Below are positions 8,676 to 17,786 of a stretch of DNA of 64,000 nucleotides, in pieces. Each line of letters starts with the position of its first letter. The first letter of the stretch is position 1. Origin of the DNA: Verrucomicrobiota bacterium (GTDB taxonomy: Bacteria > Verrucomicrobiota > Verrucomicrobiia > Opitutales > Opitutaceae); assembly GCA_016222805.1 (NCBI GenBank), contig JACRQG010000018.1, positions 62,001 through 126,000 on the forward strand, written 5' to 3'. A model generated the notes under the pieces. It was not told the origin of the DNA. It worked only from the letters and a program-made list of their open reading frames with translations, and searched no databases. The translations under genes were made by a program, and so were the position numbers.

Positions 8676-10091
8676 CTACCGGCCGTCGAACCACTCCGGC
8701 CCGATCACGCGGCCAAGCAGGAAGAACTTGCGATCCGGATACCACAGCACCGCCCGGCCCTTTTGCACCGTGAAGCTCGCGTACAGGGCGAGATCCAACC
8801 GGCCGCGGGTCTTGGGCTTCCCAAGCGCCACCCCATCGTGGTCGAAGAAGAAGCGCGGTTCGTCGAACCATACCGGTTGATCGGCGCCCGCTTGGAACCG
8901 CCCGGTCACGATCTGAAGCGGCCGGCGGTGGTACGACGAGTCGGTCGGCCCCCAGCCCTGGTAGTTTCCGTCGTGACCGTGGATGAAGAGCACGTAGCGG
9001 CCGCTGCCCGCCTCGTTGCCGCCGACATCGTACATCGGACACGGCGACAGCGGGTGCAGCAGGGGTTCGCCCCCGTCCCGGCGCAGCAGCCGGCGCGGCG
9101 CGGTCCAGGTTTCCCCGCCGTCCCGGCTCACGCTCCAGTAGGGACTGCCCGAAGCCGTCCGCATCACGCAAAAGAGGCGACCGTCCGGCAGTTTCACCAC
9201 CGTCGGCTCCTGGCAGGCGCTCACCGCCGGGTGCCCGGGGAACGGCACGCTCAGGGCCCGTTCATTCGCGGCGAACCAGCTGATCTTGATCTCCGCCACC
9301 GCGGGATGCGCGTCGATGTTCTCGAAACGCATAAACTCCACGCGCGAGTCCGCCGAAATCCACGACTTGGTGGGATTCTTGGTCACGGCGAAACTTGTCC
9401 AGCGCGTGAAACCGGCGAAGTACCGGCCGTCCTTCCCGAGGCGCAGCGGCTTCTGCCAGCAGAGCATGTTGGGCGGCATCGCCGCATCGGGGTTGTCGCG
9501 CTGGCTGCGCGCGACCGGGACTCGCTGCGGTGGCGACCAGGTGCGGCCGAGGTCATCGCTGAAGATCCCGTCCAGCCAGCCGGTGTGATGGGGGAAGTTG
9601 TCGTGCTTCCCGATGTGCTGGCTATAGAGGACATAGATGCGCCCGGAGCGGCTGACGAGCGGGTAACCCCAGCTCGCCATTTGGCCGTCGCCGGGTCGCT
9701 TCGGGCCAGCGATGATCGCCGGCTTGCTCCACGTCACCCCTGCGTCGGTGCTCCGCGCGAAGGCGATATGCTGATCCGGCTGCGACTCCGCGGAGCTCTG
9801 GGTCCACACCGCCAGGAGCGAACCATCGGGATGTTCGGTGACGAGAAAGTGCTCGTTGCCGGTGTCGTTCACTCCAGCGTCGGTCACCTCGGGCACGAAC
9901 ACGATGTAGTCGGGTTTGGTGATCCGCAGTTGCGCGGGGATCCGGGCCTTGAGCTCCGCCGGAGAGTCGATGAGCGGTGGGATCGCCTTGGCCGGCGCCT
10001 CGGTTTTCGATCCCGGGGTGGCGGCGCGAAGGGCCGGGCTCGCGAGCACCAGGATCAGGGTGACCAGACGAAGAGGAGGGAAGGAGCGCAT
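8676..10091 (-). CDS. Secreted sialidase-like (BNR repeat) exo-glycosidase
   Basis: A 471-residue protein from ATG 10091 with a clear signal peptide (RLVTLILVLASPALRAA). Asp-box motifs SxDxGxxW recur: STDAGVTW, SDDLGRTW and SRDGGETW, the hallmark of six-bladed sialidase/neuraminidase-fold propellers. Verrucomicrobial members of this fold often act on sugars other than sialic acid, so activity cannot be assigned from motifs alone. The gene is divergent from the GH106-like gene at 10454, across a 362-base region, and convergent with the YncE-phosphoesterase gene. Confidence 0.8.
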   Translation of the reverse strand: MRSFPPLRLVTLILVLASPALRAATPGSKTEAPAKAIPPLIDSPAELKARIPAQLRITKPDYIVFVPEVTDAGVNDTGNEHFLVTEHPDGSLLAVWTQSSAESQPDQHIAFARSTDAGVTWSKPAIIAGPKRPGDGQMASWGYPLVSRSGRIYVLYSQHIGKHDNFPHHTGWLDGIFSDDLGRTWSPPQRVPVARSQRDNPDAAMPPNMLCWQKPLRLGKDGRYFAGFTRWTSFAVTKNPTKSWISADSRVEFMRFENIDAHPAVAEIKISWFAANERALSVPFPGHPAVSACQEPTVVKLPDGRLFCVMRTASGSPYWSVSRDGGETWTAPRRLLRRDGGEPLLHPLSPCPMYDVGGNEAGSGRYVLFIHGHDGNYQGWGPTDSSYHRRPLQIVTGRFQAGADQPVWFDEPRFFFDHDGVALGKPKTRGRLDLALYASFTVQKGRAVLWYPDRKFFLLGRVIGPEWFDGR

Positions 10092-10453
10092 GGGGAGGGC
10101 GAAAGGGCAGCGGCGGAATCCAGGGCAAGTCTCCGGCGACGCCGGGCTGGGCCCGGGTCACGGGAGGTGGTCCGGCAGCCTTTGGCTTCGCTGCCCGCAA
10201 CGCGATCCCGATCGCATTTGCCAGTAAACTGGCGGTGGCGGCCGGCGATTCCTGTGGGTGCGGCGACCTCCCCGCGCGCCGCTGCTACTTCGCGGCAATC
10301 CGCGGGGCAAGGTCGCCCCGCCTACAGGGTGGCGGAACATCGTTCACCCCCGATAGTGCGCCCCGCGTGCGGGCCTCTCCAACTCCAGTGTCGCCCGGTG
10401 CCAGGGATCCTGTTCATCCTCCACCCGGAGGCGCGCGTCGCCCCCGGTTCGTC
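10092..10453. other. 362-base divergent intergenic region
   Basis: It separates the BNR protein and GH106-like gene starts. The only structure I see is the palindromic element at 10253-10326. No convincing promoter motif is visible. Confidence 0.6.
10253..10326. repeat. 74-base TGTGGGT...GCCTACA palindromic element
   Basis: The left half TGTGGGTGCGGCGACC and right half GGTCGCCCCGCCTACA are imperfect inverted repeats, matching the ends of the other family members. Confidence 0.75.
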
Positions 10454-13400
10454 ATGAAATCACTTCGCCCCGGTCTCACCGCCTGGTTTCACGTGCTCGC
10501 TGTCGCGACAGCGATCCTCCAGCCGATGAAGGCGGCGCCCGCCGCCAACGCCAACGACTCCGCCACCGTGCGGCGTCTCTTTGCGCAGCCGCCGCGCGAG
10601 TACTCCACCGCCCCGCTCTGGGTGTGGAACGATCAACTCACCGAGGAACAAGTGCGAGGCACGCTGCGGGACCTCGCGGCGCAGCGGGTGCGGCAGGTGT
10701 TCGTGCACCCGCGGCCGGGGCTGATGACCCCCTACCTCAGCCCGGAGTGGTTTCAGCTGTGGAAAGTCGCCCTCGCCGAGGCCGAACGGCTGGACATGAA
10801 CTGCTGGATTTACGACGAGAACTCGTACCCCTCGGGTTTCGCCGGGGGCTGGGTGCCGGAAGTGATGCCGGAGTCGCGTGGTCGCGGCCTGCACCTGCGC
10901 GCCGTCACCAAGGCCCCGGCATGGGACGACACCGTCCACTCGATCTTCCGGATCGACGGCGACCAGGCAACCGACGTGTCGGCCGCCGCCCGCGCAGGCA
11001 CGCTCCCCGCGCCGGGGCGGTACCTGGTGGCCGCGATCCAGCGGGCGCCGTTGCGCGGCTGGCATGGCGGGCGCAGTTACGTCGACCTCCTCCATCCCGG
11101 CGTGACCGAGAAGTTCCTCGAGCTTACCCTCGAGGCCTATCGCCGGGAGGTGGGCAAGGAGTTCGGCCGCCGTATTCCGGGCTCGTTCACGGATGAGCCC
11201 GAAATCATCCCCGCCGGAGGCCTGCCATGGACCGACGATCTGCCGCGGCAGTTCGAGACTCGCCGCGGCTACGCGCTGCTCCCCCGCCTGGCCGGCCTGA
11301 AGGAGGAGACCGGTGACTGGCGGCGACTGCGGCACGACTACTTCCACGTCCTGAACGACCTCTTCATCGAGCGCTGGGCCAAACCCTATTATGACTGGTG
11401 CGCGAAGCAGGGCCTCGCCTTCACCGGCCACTATTGGGATCACTCGTGGCCCAAGTGCACGGGAGTGCCGGACAACATGGCCATGGCGGCATGGCAGCAG
11501 GTACCGGGCATCGACTGCCTGATGAACCAGTACCGCGAGGACACCAACGGGCAGTTCGGCAACATCCGGATGGTGCGCGAACTCGCCAGCGTGGCGAACC
11601 AGCTCGGCCGGCCACGCACCCTCTGCGAAATTTACGGCGCCGGCGGCTGGGACCTGCGCTTCGAGGACATGAAGCGTATCGGCGACTGGCTCGCGGTTCT
11701 CGGCGTCAACCTCTTCAACGAGCACCTCTCGTACGTGACGCTCCGCGGCGCGCGCAAGCGGGACCATCCGCAGTCCTTCAGTTATCACACCCCGTGGTGG
11801 GAGGCCTACCACGTCAACGCCGACTACCTCACCCGCCTGTCCGCCGCCCTCTCCCAGGGACAACAGATCAACGAGATCCTCGTGCTCGAGCCCACGACCA
11901 CGGCGTGGATGTACCAGGGCAACGAAGCCCGGCTGAAGGAAATCGGTGAGAACTGCTTCAACCTCCTGCGCGCCCTGGAAGCCGCCCAGGTGGAATACGA
12001 CCTCGGCTCCGAGGACATCCTGTCCCGCCATGGCCGGAACGACGGCGCCGCGCTCGTCATCGGCCAACGGCGTTACACGACCGTGGTCCTGCCCGCCCGG
12101 ACCGAGAATCTCGAAGCAACCACCGTCGCCCGGCTCGAGGCATTTCTTGCGGCCGGGGGCACTGTCCTCGCCTGCGATTCGCCGCCCTCGCGCGTCGACG
12201 GCGCGATGTCCGATCGCGCTTCCTCGCTCGCGGCGCGCCCCGGCTGGAAGCGTCTCGACGCGGTCGCCGTGCCGGGCGAGCTGTCCAACCGCAGCCGACC
12301 CGGATTCCGAATCGAACGGGCGGACGGCGACCGGGGCCTCCTGTTTCATCACCGCCGCCAACTCGCGGACGGCGAGTTGGTCTTCCTCGTCAACACCAGC
12401 ATCGAACACGCGTCCAAGGGCGTGGTGACAAGTTCCCGCCGCGGCGCGGAGAAATGGGATCCCGCGAGCGGCAAGGCGGAGCCGGCAGCCTTCACCCGGG
12501 ATGCCCGTGGCCTTGCGCTGGCCTTCGAACTCCCGCCTTCAGGCAGCCTGCTTCTGTTCCTCAGCGATCGCGCCAACACCCCCGCGCCGGCGCGTTCCCC
12601 ATCCGCGCGGATGGTAACCGCCAGCGGACCCCTGGAGATCCGCCGGCTCGGACCCAATGTGCTCGTGCTCGACCATGTCGACATCACCGCCGGCGGGGAG
12701 ACCCGCTCGAACACCTATTTCTATCAGGCCGGGCAGTTCGCCTTCCAAAAGAACGGCCTCGAGCGGAACCCCTGGGACAGCGCCGTGCAGTTCCGCGACG
12801 AGCTGATCCGCCGCACCTTTCCGGCCGGCAGCGGCTTCGAGGCGACATATCGGTTCGTGATCGCCTCGGCCGTGCCCGCCGACCTGGCCATCGTGATCGA
12901 GCGGCCCGATCTCTACCACATTACCTGCAATGGCCGGCCGGTGACGGCCCGGGCCGGCGACTGGTGGCTCGACCACGCCTTTGGGCGCATCCCGCTCCGG
13001 GACGCGGCCAAGGTGGGCGAGAACATCGTCACGCTTCGCGCCGCGCCTTTCTCCCTCCTGCACGAGCTCGAGCCTGCCTACGTCACCGGCAGCTTCTCCG
13101 TGCAGGCCACGGAGCGTGGCTTCGCGCTCGCTCCCGACCGCGCCCTCCAACGGGGACCGTGGAAGGAACAGGGACACCCCTTTTACGGCGGAGGGGTTTC
13201 CTACCGGATGAAGTTCGACGTGCCGGCGGGCGGCGGCCGGCGGGTGGTGGCGCTGCCTTCCTGGTATGGGGCCGTCGCGAAGGTGCTCGTGAACGGCCGG
13301 ACCGCCGGCTACGTCACCGCGCCGCCCTGGGAATGCGACGTCACCAGCCAGGCCAAGCGTGGAGAGAACGAGGTCGAGGTCGTCGTCTTCGGGACGCTGA

Positions 13401-13558
13401 AGAACACCCTTGGGCCGCACCACGGGAAACACCCGCTCGGCAGCGCCTGGCCGCGGATGTTCCAGACGGCGCCCAAGGGCGGCCTGCCGCCCGGCGCGGA
13501 CTACGACGTAGTCGGCTACGGCCTGAACGAGCCCTTCGTGCTGCGGATCTTCGACTGA
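10454..13558 (+). CDS. GH106-like (alpha-L-rhamnosidase-type) secreted glycoside hydrolase
   Basis: 1034 residues from ATG 10454 with a signal peptide (residues ~1-33). The region after it, EYSTAPLWVWNDQLTEEQV, FVHPRPGLMTPYLSPEW and WIYDENSYPSGFAGG, is the hallmark N-terminal barrel of the large GH106-type family, whose characterised members cleave alpha-L-rhamnosides. The C-terminal ~130 residues (GGVSYRMKFDVPAG, VLVNGRTAGYVTAPPWECD) form a galactose-binding-like jellyroll, as usual for the family, and the length fits. Substrate identity is inferred. An 82-base gap leads to a ThuA-like gene on the same strand, so co-transcription is plausible. Confidence 0.75.
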   Translation: MKSLRPGLTAWFHVLAVATAILQPMKAAPAANANDSATVRRLFAQPPREYSTAPLWVWNDQLTEEQVRGTLRDLAAQRVRQVFVHPRPGLMTPYLSPEWFQLWKVALAEAERLDMNCWIYDENSYPSGFAGGWVPEVMPESRGRGLHLRAVTKAPAWDDTVHSIFRIDGDQATDVSAAARAGTLPAPGRYLVAAIQRAPLRGWHGGRSYVDLLHPGVTEKFLELTLEAYRREVGKEFGRRIPGSFTDEPEIIPAGGLPWTDDLPRQFETRRGYALLPRLAGLKEETGDWRRLRHDYFHVLNDLFIERWAKPYYDWCAKQGLAFTGHYWDHSWPKCTGVPDNMAMAAWQQVPGIDCLMNQYREDTNGQFGNIRMVRELASVANQLGRPRTLCEIYGAGGWDLRFEDMKRIGDWLAVLGVNLFNEHLSYVTLRGARKRDHPQSFSYHTPWWEAYHVNADYLTRLSAALSQGQQINEILVLEPTTTAWMYQGNEARLKEIGENCFNLLRALEAAQVEYDLGSEDILSRHGRNDGAALVIGQRRYTTVVLPARTENLEATTVARLEAFLAAGGTVLACDSPPSRVDGAMSDRASSLAARPGWKRLDAVAVPGELSNRSRPGFRIERADGDRGLLFHHRRQLADGELVFLVNTSIEHASKGVVTSSRRGAEKWDPASGKAEPAAFTRDARGLALAFELPPSGSLLLFLSDRANTPAPARSPSARMVTASGPLEIRRLGPNVLVLDHVDITAGGETRSNTYFYQAGQFAFQKNGLERNPWDSAVQFRDELIRRTFPAGSGFEATYRFVIASAVPADLAIVIERPDLYHITCNGRPVTARAGDWWLDHAFGRIPLRDAAKVGENIVTLRAAPFSLLHELEPAYVTGSFSVQATERGFALAPDRALQRGPWKEQGHPFYGGGVSYRMKFDVPAGGGRRVVALPSWYGAVAKVLVNGRTAGYVTAPPWECDVTSQAKRGENEVEVVVFGTLKNTLGPHHGKHPLGSAWPRMFQTAPKGGLPPGADYDVVGYGLNEPFVLRIFD

Positions 13559-13640
13559 GGTCCCGGCCCGGTTGAAAAACTCCGGCACGTGCCATCCGGG
13601 CTGACTTGCACCGCCGTCCAACCAGGCGTTGGTTGTGCGC

Positions 13641-14378
13641 ATGGAGCTCCCGCCGCTGCGCGTCACCGTCTGGAACGAATTCCGCCACGAGCGCAGCAAT
13701 CCCGCCGTCGCCGCCATTTACCCGCAGGGGATTCACGAAGCCCTCGCCGCGCCCCTCCGCCGCCAACCAGATCTCCGCGTGCGCACCGCCACGCTCGATG
13801 AGCCGGCACACGGTCTCGGCGACGAAGTGCTGGCCGCGACCGACGTGTTGATCTGGTGGGGCCACAAGGCCCACGCCGAAGTCAGCGATGCCGTCGTGGC
13901 CCGGGTTCAGGCCCGGGTGCTCGAGGGCATGGGCCTCGTCGTCCTGCACTCGGGCCACTACTCGAAAATCTTCCAGCGACTCATGGGCGACACGTGCTCG
14001 CTGCGCTGGCGCGACGCCACCGACAAGGAGCGCCTCTGGAATCTCCTGCCCTCCCATCCGATCACCGCCGGCCTTGGCGAGTGTCTCGAACTGCCACGGG
14101 AGGAAATGTACGGTGAACCGTTCGGCATCCCCACGCCCGACGAGTTGATCTTCATCTCCTGGTTCACCGGCGGGGAGGTCTTCCGCAGCGGCGCCACCTG
14201 GCGGCGTGGCCACGGCCGCATCTTCTACTTCCGCCCGGGACATGAGACCCACCCCACCTACCACCATCCCCAGGTGCAGCGAGTGATCCTCAACGCCGTG
14301 CGCTGGGCGCGACCCACCGCGTGCCTCCGGGATGGCGCTCCCCGGGTCGAGCCACGCGAACCGCTGCCCCCAGGCTGA
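13641..14378 (+). CDS. ThuA-like domain protein
   Basis: A 245-residue cytoplasmic protein with no signal peptide. ATG 13641 is chosen; GTG 13635 is also possible. The sequence [41 protein letters not shown] and [19 protein letters not shown] matches the ThuA/trehalose-utilisation family, a glutamine-amidotransferase-like fold. ThuA in rhizobia takes part in trehalose and maltose degradation by way of 3-keto sugars. Here it follows a GH106-like gene, suggesting a role in intracellular sugar processing, but the substrate is unknown. Confidence 0.85.
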   Translation: MELPPLRVTVWNEFRHERSNPAVAAIYPQGIHEALAAPLRRQPDLRVRTATLDEPAHGLGDEVLAATDVLIWWGHKAHAEVSDAVVARVQARVLEGMGLVVLHSGHYSKIFQRLMGDTCSLRWRDATDKERLWNLLPSHPITAGLGECLELPREEMYGEPFGIPTPDELIFISWFTGGEVFRSGATWRRGHGRIFYFRPGHETHPTYHHPQVQRVILNAVRWARPTACLRDGAPRVEPREPLPPG

Positions 14379-14446
14379 GAGCGGCACGCCCCGGGCCTCG
14401 AACCGGGACCACGAGGGACCCTCGGCCCACTGCGTCGTGGGTTCGT

Positions 14447-14495
14447 TGTAGGCGCTCCGAAACGAAGCGTGCGGGGCGCGGTCGCCCCGCCCACA
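14447..14495. repeat. 49-base TGTAGGC/GCCCACA palindromic element
   Basis: It starts TGTAGGCGC and ends GCCCACA, with the GGGGCGCGGTCGCCCC hairpin in its right half. It sits between two convergent genes. Confidence 0.75.
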
Positions 14496-14526
14496 TCAAC
14501 GCACCGACGCAGTGGTGGCTGCTGCG

Positions 14527-15333
14527 CTACTTGCGCGGCAGCGCCCGCGTGGCGCCGCCGGAGATTCCCCCGTCGACAAGCAGGGTCTGCGCGGTGACGT
14601 ATTCACTCGCGTCGGACGCGAGGAAGACGACCGCGCCGTCGAGGTCCGTCGGCCGGCCTGGCCGCTTGAGCGGAATGCGGTCGCTCAGGTAATCGACCCA
14701 CTCCTGGTTCTCGTACATCACCGCGTTCTGCGCGGTCTTGAACCACCCGGGCGCGAGGCAGTTCACGGTGATGCCGTGCACGCCCCAGTCATCGGCCAGG
14801 CTCATCGTCAGCTGCTTCACGCCGCCCCGGCTCGCGCCGTACGGGGCCAGGCCCGCGTAGCCGGCGACGCACGTGACGGAGCCAATATTGATGATCCGGC
14901 CGTACTTTCGCGTGATCATGTGCCGCGCCACCGCCTGCGAGACGAAGAAGGTGCCGCGCAGGTTGGTGTCGAGGATCAGGTTCCAGTCGTCCCAAGTGAC
15001 CTCGACCGCGGGCTTGCGCACATTGCAGCCGGCGTTGTTGACGAGGATGTCGATCCGGCCGAAGTGCGCGAGGACCGCGGGCACGAGCTGATCGATGCTC
15101 TCCCGATTGCGCACATCGAGGGCCAGCGGCAGCACCCGCCGGCCGAGCGCCTCGATCTCCCGCTGGAACGGCGCCAGCGACTCCCGCGTGCGGCTGGTGA
15201 TCACCAGGTCGGCCCCGGCGCGCGCCAGGGCCCGAGCCAGGTACTGGCCGAGACCGCGGCTCGTGCCGGTGACGACGGCCACGCGGCCGCTCAGATCGAA
15301 AAGGGGACGGGAAGGAGTGGTTTCCAGGGACAT
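14527..15333 (-). CDS. SDR-family oxidoreductase with Arg in place of the catalytic Lys
   Basis: 268 residues from ATG 15333. The classical short-chain dehydrogenase pattern is complete except at one site: TGTSRGLG (residues 22-29, dinucleotide binding), NNAG (99-102), Asn124, Ser152, then Tyr165-Gly-Ala-Ser-Arg169. The usual motif is YxxxK; here the Lys is Arg. Overall resemblance is to gluconate 5-dehydrogenase or 3-oxoacyl reductase types, which act on sugar acids or acyl chains. The DGGISGG end is also typical. It stands alone on the minus strand, convergent with the ThuA-like gene. Retained oxidoreductase activity is uncertain because that Lys lowers the Tyr pKa. Confidence 0.85.
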   Translation of the reverse strand: MSLETTPSRPLFDLSGRVAVVTGTSRGLGQYLARALARAGADLVITSRTRESLAPFQREIEALGRRVLPLALDVRNRESIDQLVPAVLAHFGRIDILVNNAGCNVRKPAVEVTWDDWNLILDTNLRGTFFVSQAVARHMITRKYGRIINIGSVTCVAGYAGLAPYGASRGGVKQLTMSLADDWGVHGITVNCLAPGWFKTAQNAVMYENQEWVDYLSDRIPLKRPGRPTDLDGAVVFLASDASEYVTAQTLLVDGGISGGATRALPRK

Positions 15334-15452
15334 GGTGCGGCGGCGCAGAAACGCCGGCCGAGGTTGTCCACGGCCGGGGCCACGGCGGCAAGGGAGATTG
15401 AGGTCTGATCCCGGAGGGAGGCGCACCTGCGGACTGGCAGCCGTCGCCCACG

Positions 15453-15476
15453 TGTAGCCGGGGGCGGCGACCCCGG
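15453..15476. repeat. Partial TGTAGCC palindromic element
   Basis: TGTAGCCGGGGGCGGCGACCCC has the same left half as the element at 34514; the right end is degenerate (GGTCTCACCGCCG). Confidence 0.6.
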
Positions 15477-15536
15477 CCCGGTCTCACCGCCGTCGGCAAT
15501 CAACGCCCACCGGCAGGTCCCTCCTCCGGAGGGGGC

Positions 15537-17555
15537 TCAGGGCGACGCGGGCGTGAGCTTCAGATAGTCGATCCCGATCATCCGGCGCGGCAGGGCGCGC
15601 GGATTCGGTGCAGCCAGTGTAATCGTGAGACGGTGCGGGCCGGCCGACAGCGTGTGCGTGCCAAGATCGCGGACCTGGGTCGTGAGCGTGGCGCTGTAGA
15701 AATCGATCGGCGCGGAGGCCGGACCCGCGTCCACCGCCACCGTCGCGGCGCCGTAATCGCGCGCCTGGGTGAACTCGCCCTGCAGCTGGTAACGCCCCGC
15801 GCGCTCCACCGTGAACACCAGGGTCAGGCGATCGCCGGGCTGGCCGTCCATCCACCAGAGCTGCTTGCCGCCGCTCCAGCGCGGAGCCGTGATGGCCTGC
15901 ACCTGGGTCTTGCCTCCGCTGACGGCCTCCACGCGCAGGGTCTCGCCCTCCAGGGCTCCGGACACGGTGCGGATGTCGGCGGCGGGAGCCGGAAACGAGA
16001 ACACCTGCAGCGCATCTTCGCGCGGCCGCGGTTCGGCGCGCGCCCCGGGCCGCGCATACCAGTAGGTGGCGACCGCGTAGGGGATCTCGCAGGGACGGGA
16101 GTGCCAGACTTCCATGTCAAAGCGCAGCGCGGTCCGGAAGGGAATGCCGTCGAGCAGCCGGACGCGCGTGTTGGTGACGTGGCCGAAGTTGTTCGGACCC
16201 TGCGCGCGCGGCTGGGCGTGGAACGGCGAATCGAAGACCTGCGGCGTGCACCAGGCGTAGCCGTAGTAATCCTCCGTGCCCGTGCCAAAGTGCGAGGGGA
16301 ACGACTCGCCATCGACATAAACCTTCTCATCCCCCTCGCCCCACCAGCGCAGGACCGGATTCACGAGGCAGAGCGTGTCGCCCATGTACACCCCCTCGCC
16401 CTGCGCGGTGAGATAGTTCCAGTCGAACTTCTTCCTCGCATCGAGCGGGCCCTCCTGGCGCCAGTTGGCGCGAAAGTGCATCGAACGCCCGTCCCACTGC
16501 CAGGGGCCATGCTCGACGCGCAGGGTCACCTCGACCGGCTGCTTCCCGGCGTTGCGCAGGCGCACCTCCGCCGCCCGTTCGTACGGCATCACCCAGTAGC
16601 TCGTGAACCGCCGCTCCGCCGTCACCTCCCGCCACCAATCCTTGAACGGATTGACCCCCACCCCGCTGCCGAAGAAATCGCCCACCGGACACCAGAGACC
16701 CTCCTCGCCGTCAAACGCGGCCTCCAGCACGGTCTGGCGCGTGGCGAGCTCGAGATTCGCCGCCTGCAGCTGCACGGCCAGGCGCCGGATCGCCCCGGGG
16801 CCGGCAACGGACAGGGTCGCCGTCTCGCCCGGGGCGACGTGGCGGGCCAGATCGCGTCCAGTCAGGCCCGCGGGAACGGCCCGACCGGGTTCCAGCAGCG
16901 CCGACTGAACCTCGGCCACCAACGCGCGGGCCCGCTCCACGGAACCCGGGGTAAAGGTCTCCACCGCGGTGCCCGCCGGGTAGGTGCGGTAGTTGATCTG
17001 GTAGTACAGCAGATCCCGCCGGTCCTTGGTGACGTTGAAGTTGGGCCGGTCGAAGGTGACCTTGCAGTGGCGCGCGTAGGGGATGGGAAGGTAGAGGTTG
17101 CGCCCCCGCGCCCGTTCCGCCGACAGCGGCGGTCCGACGAGCGCCGTCCCGCCCACGAGATCCTCCACCGGAGCCACCACGGCGGGAGCGGCGGCACCGT
17201 CGAGGTAGATTCGCACCTGGCCCGCCGGCTTGTCGGCGGTGATCCAGAAGCGCACGATCGCCCCGGGGCCGGCGGCATCCATCAGCACCCACTCCTCGCG
17301 GCCCTCGTTCTTCTCGGAGCGCACGAAGTGGCTGCGGTCGCCGTTGGCCCACCACGTCTCGGGCTTGTCCGGCGAGGTGGAGGCGCGGTCGTAGCTGCTG
17401 GCCTGGGCGCACGTGTACGCCGGGGCCGGGCGGCGCGCGGCGGCGTCGCGGTCGACCATCTCCCGGAGCAGGGACGAGAACGAAACCGGCGCCACCGCCG
17501 CGCCGGCGTTTCCCGCCACGATGAGACAACAACCCAGGACAACGGTCGCTTTCAT
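15537..17555 (-). CDS. Secreted DUF2961 / GH172-family protein
   Basis: 672 residues from ATG 17555 with a signal peptide (TVVLGCCLIVAGNAGAA). It carries the DUF2961 hallmarks: SSYDRASTSPDKPETWWANGD near the N terminus, GAIVRFWITADKPAG, and the strongly conserved VYVDGESFPSHFGTGTEDYYGYAW block with its acidic residues. DUF2961 proteins are now GH172, with characterised members acting on alpha-fructofuranosides and arabinofuranosides as ring-shaped oligomers. A second jellyroll domain of ~130 residues follows at the C terminus. The frame remains open upstream of 17555, but that part is Arg/Gly-rich and not protein-like. It is divergent from the PEP-CTERM gene. Confidence 0.9.
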   Translation of the reverse strand: MKATVVLGCCLIVAGNAGAAVAPVSFSSLLREMVDRDAAARRPAPAYTCAQASSYDRASTSPDKPETWWANGDRSHFVRSEKNEGREEWVLMDAAGPGAIVRFWITADKPAGQVRIYLDGAAAPAVVAPVEDLVGGTALVGPPLSAERARGRNLYLPIPYARHCKVTFDRPNFNVTKDRRDLLYYQINYRTYPAGTAVETFTPGSVERARALVAEVQSALLEPGRAVPAGLTGRDLARHVAPGETATLSVAGPGAIRRLAVQLQAANLELATRQTVLEAAFDGEEGLWCPVGDFFGSGVGVNPFKDWWREVTAERRFTSYWVMPYERAAEVRLRNAGKQPVEVTLRVEHGPWQWDGRSMHFRANWRQEGPLDARKKFDWNYLTAQGEGVYMGDTLCLVNPVLRWWGEGDEKVYVDGESFPSHFGTGTEDYYGYAWCTPQVFDSPFHAQPRAQGPNNFGHVTNTRVRLLDGIPFRTALRFDMEVWHSRPCEIPYAVATYWYARPGARAEPRPREDALQVFSFPAPAADIRTVSGALEGETLRVEAVSGGKTQVQAITAPRWSGGKQLWWMDGQPGDRLTLVFTVERAGRYQLQGEFTQARDYGAATVAVDAGPASAPIDFYSATLTTQVRDLGTHTLSAGPHRLTITLAAPNPRALPRRMIGIDYLKLTPASP

Positions 17556-17681
17556 GGCTGTCCGCCACTCTACCGGACGCGCGGAAAAAGGGGAGGCTGA
17601 TTCGCGCCGCGGTCTCGCCGGATTTCCTCCCCCGGCTTCGGACCGATGCGCTTGGGCCGGCGCGACGGCCGCACCCCACGA

Positions 17682-17697
17682 TACCCTTTTTTGGGTA
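17682..17697. promoter_or_regulatory. Small A/T-centred palindrome in divergent promoter region
   Basis: TACCC, six T, then GGGTA is a perfect inverted repeat between the divergent DUF2961 and PEP-CTERM genes, 127 and 90 bases from their starts. It could be an operator half-site pair; no regulator is known. Confidence 0.3.
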
Positions 17698-17786
17698 CAG
17701 CGACCGATTGAAGGCAGGATGTCGGCGCCCACGCTCCGGGCCTCTTCGGCACGCGATTCCTGCGCGTCCTCCACCCCTTCCGCGCC

